37,781 nucleotides of DNA, from positions 1 to 37,781 of the forward strand of contig JAJFJU010000022.1 of assembly GCA_021773645.1 (NCBI GenBank), written 5' to 3'. Each line of letters begins with the position of its first letter. Within the stretch, counting starts at the first letter, position 1. Positions 34,284 through 37,781 of the stretch are shown here, piece after piece. This DNA comes from Gammaproteobacteria bacterium. GTDB taxonomy: Bacteria > Pseudomonadota > Gammaproteobacteria > HK1. Position numbers and translations under genes: made by a program. The notes below the pieces were generated by a model. The model saw nothing but the letters and a program-made list of their open reading frames with translations, did no database searches and was not told where the DNA came from.

Positions 34284-35593
34284 CAGCCCTGCCCCATCAT
34301 CGCCTCGATCTCATCCACCGTACGCGGTAAATCCTGCGTCAGCATACGCACACCATCCGCGGTAACCACGAAATCATCTTCAATGCGCACCCCGATATTC
34401 CACCATTTACGGGCAATACTGGGGTCACCCCCCTCAATATATAAACCCGGCTCCACCGTGAGACACATGCCCGGCTCGAAAATGCGCCATTCATCGCCCA
34501 GTTTATAGTCCCCCACATCATGGACATCCATGCCAATCCAATGACCGGTGCGATGCATATAGAACTTTTTATACTTCTCTTTCTTGAGAATCGTCGCCAG
34601 GCTGCCCTTCAATAGCCCGAGACTTTTCAAGCCGCTAGCCAACACCTCCACCGCCGCCTCGTGGGGCTCATTCCAATGGTTCCCCGGGCGAATCTTTTCG
34701 ATAGCAGCCTCCTGCGCTGCCAGCACCAGCTCATAAATAGCCCGTTGCGCCGGGCTAAAGTGACCATTTATGGGAAAAGTCCGGGTGATATCGGCGGCAT
34801 AACAATCATATTCCGCTCCGGCATCGATCAACACCAATTGCCCATTCTGTAGGCTTTGATCATTGGCGGTGTAATGCAGCGTGCAGGCGTTGCCACCGCC
34901 GGCAACGATGGGAGTGTAAGCACAGGAGCGGCACCCCTCACGCATAAATTGATGGACCAGCTCCGCCTCTAGCTCATACTCGTTCATCCCCGGGCGACAC
35001 ACCGCCATGGCTTGCCGGTGGCCATGTTCGCTGGCCGCTACCGCTCGCTCCATGGCCTTAATCTCGGCCTTGCTTTTATATAGGCGTAGGTCATGTAGCA
35101 GATGGTCCAGGGTGACAAATTCCGCTGGCGCGTGAACACCGCTGCGGGCCCGCGAACGCACTTGATTGACCCAACCAAGTACACGCTGGTCAAAGCTCGA
35201 ATAGTTGCCCATGGAGTAAAAAATACGGTCCCGGTTTTCCAACAGGCCCGGCAGGATGTCGTCGATATCACTGATGGGGAAGGCATCGTCCGCACCAAAG
35301 GTATCGCAAGCCCCCTCCAAGCCCACTCGGCTACCATGCCAACGCTCCGCCTCCACATCCCGCTCGCGACAAAACAGCAGATACTCACCCTGTTCACGCC
35401 CGGGCACAAAGGCCGCTACCGCATCGGGCTCGGGAAATCCTGTGAGATAGTAGAAATCGCTGTCGGGCCGGTAAACAAACTCGGCATCCCGGTTACGTAG
35501 TTTTACCGGTGGTGCCGAAATAATGACGATAGCCCCTTCATCCATGGTCTCCGTTAGCCGTTTGCGCCGGCGGGCAAATTCTCGCTTATCCAT
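34283..35593 (-). CDS. pepP: Xaa-Pro aminopeptidase P
   Basis: A 436-aa cytoplasmic metallopeptidase that removes an N-terminal residue preceding proline. The N-terminal domain (FVYRPDSDFYYLTGFPEP) is followed by the pita-bread catalytic domain with two-metal ligands: Asp in VLIDAGAEYDCYAADITRTFP (two Asp), His in HRTGHWIGMDVHDVGDY, Glu in LTVEPGLYIEGG and Glu in VRIEDDFVV. Length fits E. coli PepP (441 aa). ATG 35593 is preferred because GGTGG is six bases upstream; ATG 35599 also exists. It overlaps the end of ygfB, and its stop overlaps the ubiH start. Confidence 0.95.
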   Translation of the reverse strand: MDKREFARRRKRLTETMDEGAIVIISAPPVKLRNRDAEFVYRPDSDFYYLTGFPEPDAVAAFVPGREQGEYLLFCRERDVEAERWHGSRVGLEGACDTFGADDAFPISDIDDILPGLLENRDRIFYSMGNYSSFDQRVLGWVNQVRSRARSGVHAPAEFVTLDHLLHDLRLYKSKAEIKAMERAVAASEHGHRQAMAVCRPGMNEYELEAELVHQFMREGCRSCAYTPIVAGGGNACTLHYTANDQSLQNGQLVLIDAGAEYDCYAADITRTFPINGHFSPAQRAIYELVLAAQEAAIEKIRPGNHWNEPHEAAVEVLASGLKSLGLLKGSLATILKKEKYKKFYMHRTGHWIGMDVHDVGDYKLGDEWRIFEPGMCLTVEPGLYIEGGDPSIARKWWNIGVRIEDDFVVTADGVRMLTQDLPRTVDEIEAMMGQG

Positions 35594-36173
35594 CCCCATC
35601 CACCACTGGCGACGGCCCTTTCGCCCGTGAGTGACGCAATTCTTCGTAAATTAGCATCACCCCCACGCGCACATATTCCACCAACTCGATGTAGGCACGC
35701 TCATTATCCTCACCCTCGACCTGGCTCGCATCTACCCGAGAAATCTGTCCAAAGTCCGTTAGCAGTTCCCTAGCATCTGCAGACAAATCAGATAATTTGA
35801 CCGCGCCAAGTCCCAGGCCAGCTAAAAATCCGGCACACCAGAGCCCGAGCGCAATACTGCGCTGCCCCACACCCACCTGGTCGGCAGGTAGGAAAAGCAC
35901 AAAATTACAGTCTGTGGAATTAAGCTGCCCCTCACTGTATTCCGCCACATAGCGCATCACCGCTATACATTCCTTGCGCAATACGTCGCCGGGCGAGGGT
36001 TCGGGAAACAATTCCGCCAGCAAACAATCCCCGCTCTGCTCGAGACCCGAGCTCAGCAAACCACAACACAAGCCATGCGCCTCGGCTGCGCCAGACTCGG
36101 CACTGCTACGCTCTAATAAACGCTCCAACTCCGCATAGACCTGATCGGTCGCCGCACCTTTATTCTCCGCCAT
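35586..36173 (-). CDS. ygfB: YgfB/UPF0149 family protein
   Basis: A 195-aa small acidic protein of the YgfB (UPF0149, YecA-like) family. It has AEAHGLCCGLLSSG near residue 33, FVLFLPADQVGVGQRSIALGLWCAGFLAGLGLG in the middle and a helical C-terminal segment. No enzymatic role is known for the family; Pseudomonas work ties YgfB to antibiotic resistance regulation. It heads the ygfB-pepP-ubiH-ubiI operon, with only a weak ACGGA as ribosome site. The 197-bp gap upstream is shared with the divergent cell-division genes. Confidence 0.92.
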   Translation of the reverse strand: MAENKGAATDQVYAELERLLERSSAESGAAEAHGLCCGLLSSGLEQSGDCLLAELFPEPSPGDVLRKECIAVMRYVAEYSEGQLNSTDCNFVLFLPADQVGVGQRSIALGLWCAGFLAGLGLGAVKLSDLSADARELLTDFGQISRVDASQVEGEDNERAYIELVEYVRVGVMLIYEELRHSRAKGPSPVVDGDG

Positions 36174-36269
36174 CTATTTGTCCGTTCATCTCATCAGGGG
36201 AGCTATGCTATCACCCCACGGCAGCCCTCTAAATGCCTTGCAGCAACCACGCGGCCACATGGGCTTTGA

Positions 36270-36298
36270 TTGACCCTCACCCTCAGCCCATCTATATT
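36270..36298 (+). promoter_or_regulatory. Sigma-70 promoter for the TIGR02449-zapA-6S unit
   Basis: TTGACC (36270-36275) and TATATT (36293-36298) are separated by exactly 17 bp. Transcription would start near 36305, about 65 nt before the first gene. This is the best -35/-10 pair seen in the window. Confidence 0.65.
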
Positions 36299-36370
36299 TA
36301 TGAACACGTTGGAAGCACTTCCCATACTTTTCTTCAACTTAATATGGTGGCCTAAGCCACTTTCCCCATC

Positions 36371-36580
36371 ATGGAAATAGCGGATATGCGTACTCTGGAA
36401 GCGAGAATCGACGAACTCATCGAGGGTTGCGAACGTTTGCGCGAAGAAAACCACGCCTTGCGCCAACAGCAAACCAACCTCATGGGCGAGCGCGCCAGCC
36501 TAATCGAAAAATCAGAATTGGCCCGCGGTCGGGTTGAATCCATGATCTCCCGCTTGAAGGGCATGGAGCCCAACTCATGA
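36371..36580 (+). CDS. TIGR02449-type short coiled-coil protein
   Basis: A 69-aa protein made almost wholly of a heptad coiled coil (LEARIDELIEGCERLREENHALRQ...). It fits the small TIGR02449 family found beside zapA in gammaproteobacteria and resembles ZapB in size and shape, so a role at the division ring is plausible but unproven. The stop overlaps the zapA start as ATGA, showing coupling. ATG 36371 lacks a clear ribosome site; ATG 36386 is the alternative and would shorten the protein by five residues. Confidence 0.85.
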   Translation: MEIADMRTLEARIDELIEGCERLREENHALRQQQTNLMGERASLIEKSELARGRVESMISRLKGMEPNS

Positions 36581-36900
36581 GCGATCAGCCCCGCCCCGTT
36601 AATATCCGTCTGCTAGATAAGGAATACACCGTTGCCTGCCCCGAAGATGAACGTGAGGGCTTGCTGGAATCAGCCCAGTACCTGACCGGAAAAATGCAGG
36701 AGATCCGCGAAGGGGGCAAGAATCTGCTGGGTGCCGAGCGCATTGCCGTCATGGCAGCACTCAACATCGCCCACGAATTCCTCCAACAAAAACAGGGGTC
36801 GGATGAATATCGCCACTCCATGTCCGAGGGCATCCGTCAGCTGGAAGAAAAAATTGAGCGCTCACTTGGTCGACGATCTGAAATAGAAGGCGTAGACTAA
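36577..36900 (+). CDS. zapA: Cell division protein ZapA
   Basis: A 107-aa cytoplasmic protein that cross-links FtsZ filaments. It begins PRPVNIRLLDKEYTVACPEDEREGLLESAQYL, the ZapA core, followed by GAERIAVMAALNIAHEFL and a C-terminal coiled coil used for dimer and tetramer formation. It overlaps the upstream coiled-coil gene by four bases and is followed within about 60 bp by 6S RNA and ygfA, the order conserved from E. coli. Confidence 0.95.
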   Translation: MSDQPRPVNIRLLDKEYTVACPEDEREGLLESAQYLTGKMQEIREGGKNLLGAERIAVMAALNIAHEFLQQKQGSDEYRHSMSEGIRQLEEKIERSLGRRSEIEGVD

Positions 36901-36960
36901 GAGCCGGTACTCCCTACGGAGCTTGCCAGTGGGCTAGAGACACTTGAACCTATCTCAATG

Positions 36961-37133
36961 CCTCTGGGAACATGTAGCTGAGATTGTTGCGTAGGCCCGC
37001 CTCGTAGCGGGAAACCTGATATTTCAAATACCGTTCCCTCTTGAATCCCTGTGGTTCAGGCGACATGGCACACAGCGGCTCAGGTGGGGAGTACCACTTG
37101 AAAACCCCACAAGCATTCCAATATCCCCGGCCC
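36961..37133 (+). ncRNA. ssrS: 6S RNA
   Basis: The stretch between zapA and ygfA has the position, size (about 170 nt) and features of 6S RNA, which mimics an open promoter and sequesters sigma-70 RNA polymerase. CTGATATTTCAAATACC at about 37016 corresponds to the 5' bubble strand (E. coli CCGATATTTCATACC) and ACTTGAAAACCCC at about 37095 to the 3' strand. A long hairpin lies between them (CTGTG/CACAG core, TTCCC/GGGGAG base). The closing stem forms from CTGGG with CCCGG (about 36965 and 37126-37130) and GAGATTG with CAATATC (one mismatch). Ends are estimated from pairing, with an error of perhaps ten bases. Confidence 0.87.
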
Positions 37134-37154
37134 CCCCTCGAAGTGCGTCGCAGC

Positions 37155-37709
37155 ATGCGAGCACGTCGACGCGCTCTGCCTCCCCGAAAACGCGAGCAAC
37201 TTTCACGCAAGCTCATCCACAGCCTCGTTAGAAGCCCGCTGCTACATCGCGCCCAGCGCATTGCCGCCTATTTCCCAAATGATGGCGAGGTCGATCTTTC
37301 CGCCCTATTTCCCATCCTTCGTGCCCGTGGCCGGCGTATTTATTTGCCCACCCTGATGCGCTCCCGGCTGTGCTTTCTTCCCTGCACCGCAGAAACACCT
37401 TTGCTACTCAATCGCTACGGCATCCCAGAACCTAGCGTATCAGCCCGCCACAAAATAGCCCCCCAAGCCCTAGATCTGGTCCTACTACCACTGGTTGCCT
37501 TTGATTCTGAGGGCAATCGTCTGGGTATGGGTGGTGGTTATTACGATCGCAGCTTCGCCTTTCTCCGCCAGCGCGAATACTGGCTCAAGCCCACTCTCAT
37601 TGGAGTGGCCTATGACTTTCAGCAAGTGAAAAAGCTGGCGGCACAGCCGTGGGATATTCCGCTGGATGGCGTGATTACGGAATCGGGATTGCAGTGGTTT
37701 AGCCGGTAG
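37155..37709 (+). CDS. ygfA: 5-formyltetrahydrofolate cyclo-ligase family protein
   Basis: A 184-aa cytoplasmic enzyme converting 5-formyl-THF to 5,10-methenyl-THF with ATP. It shows MRARRRALPPRKREQLSRKL, IAAYFPNDGEVDLSAL, PTLMRSRLCFLP and the family signature VLLPLVAFDSEGNRLGMGGGYYDR, then GVAYDFQQ and WDIPLDGVITE. The frame is open from 37041, but that extension runs through 6S RNA and lacks family similarity, so the start is ATG 37155 or GTG 37143; neither has a clear ribosome site. As in E. coli it is probably co-transcribed with 6S RNA, and processing of that transcript may control its expression. Confidence 0.93.
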   Translation: MRARRRALPPRKREQLSRKLIHSLVRSPLLHRAQRIAAYFPNDGEVDLSALFPILRARGRRIYLPTLMRSRLCFLPCTAETPLLLNRYGIPEPSVSARHKIAPQALDLVLLPLVAFDSEGNRLGMGGGYYDRSFAFLRQREYWLKPTLIGVAYDFQQVKKLAAQPWDIPLDGVITESGLQWFSR

Positions 37710-37715
37710 CTGGTA

Positions 37716-37764
37716 GGGCGGTCCGCGGCCGCCGCCCCCAAAGCAAGGCGGACGCCGGCCGCCC
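37716..37764. repeat. GC-rich imperfect palindrome after ygfA
   Basis: An 18-base arm (37716-37733, GGGCGG...CCGCC) pairs with 37747-37764 across a 13-base loop, with one T-G wobble and two mismatches. The arms also look like degenerate direct repeats of GGCGGnCnCnGGCCGCC. No T-run follows, so a REP-like repeat is more likely than an intrinsic terminator. The window ends 17 bases later. Confidence 0.45.
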
Positions 37765-37781
37765 AACCCGCAAAACCGTAC

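Noticed and set aside
1-37781. CRISPR arrays, tRNA or rRNA genes, insertion sequences, prophage
   Set aside because: No regularly spaced repeats, tRNA-like cloverleaf sequences, transposase or phage protein motifs were seen.

Overview
The window is chromosomal DNA of a gammaproteobacterium. The evidence is the block ygfB-pepP-ubiH-ubiI set back to back with zapA, 6S RNA and ygfA (as in E. coli), a metK-ahcY pair, and a tkt-gap-pgk-fba sugar-phosphate group whose aldolase is of the class II type common in Calvin-cycle bacteria. Protein style and gene order suggest a Chromatiales or sulfur-oxidiser relative; this is inference, since no taxonomic marker gene is present.

Region 1 (1-7560) holds parts of an ABC-2 exporter split in two (ATPase at 214-954; permease and a TPR-like membrane protein at 4200-5792), a tandem pair of near-identical type IV pilins (1024-2599), a membrane class III nucleotide cyclase, and a multi-spanning histidine kinase. 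The upstream pilin has a full match to the sigma-54 -24/-12 promoter consensus, a palindrome about 115 bp further upstream and a strong terminator. The downstream pilin copy has a different, extended -10 type promoter candidate.

Region 2 (7561-22190, all minus strand, mostly overlapping genes) is a type IV pilus/MSHA-like assembly operon. In transcription order it reads: NtrC-family sigma-54 activator with a PrsR-like receiver, MshM-like AAA ATPase with a SPOR-like tail, MshL secretin, MshN-like TPR protein, MshE ATPase, MshG platform protein, fused PilM/PilN-like MshI, MshJ, MshK, a very large PilX/GspK-like minor pilin, and a GspH-like minor pilin. The PrsK-like kinase faces the far end of this operon. 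The simplest reading is one regulatory circuit: kinase to NtrC-type regulator to sigma-54 pilin promoter.

Region 3 (22237-31682) is core metabolism: ahcY and metK (AdoMet cycle), tkt, gap and pgk on the plus strand, and purC and fba on the minus strand. Pyruvate kinase, often found next to such a group, is absent and purC sits in the gap.

Region 4 (31834-37781) has the ygfB-pepP-ubiH-ubiI operon (minus) and, divergently, a TIGR02449-type coiled-coil gene, zapA, 6S RNA and ygfA (plus), ending in a GC-rich imperfect palindrome. I saw no tRNA, rRNA, CRISPR array, transposase or phage gene.
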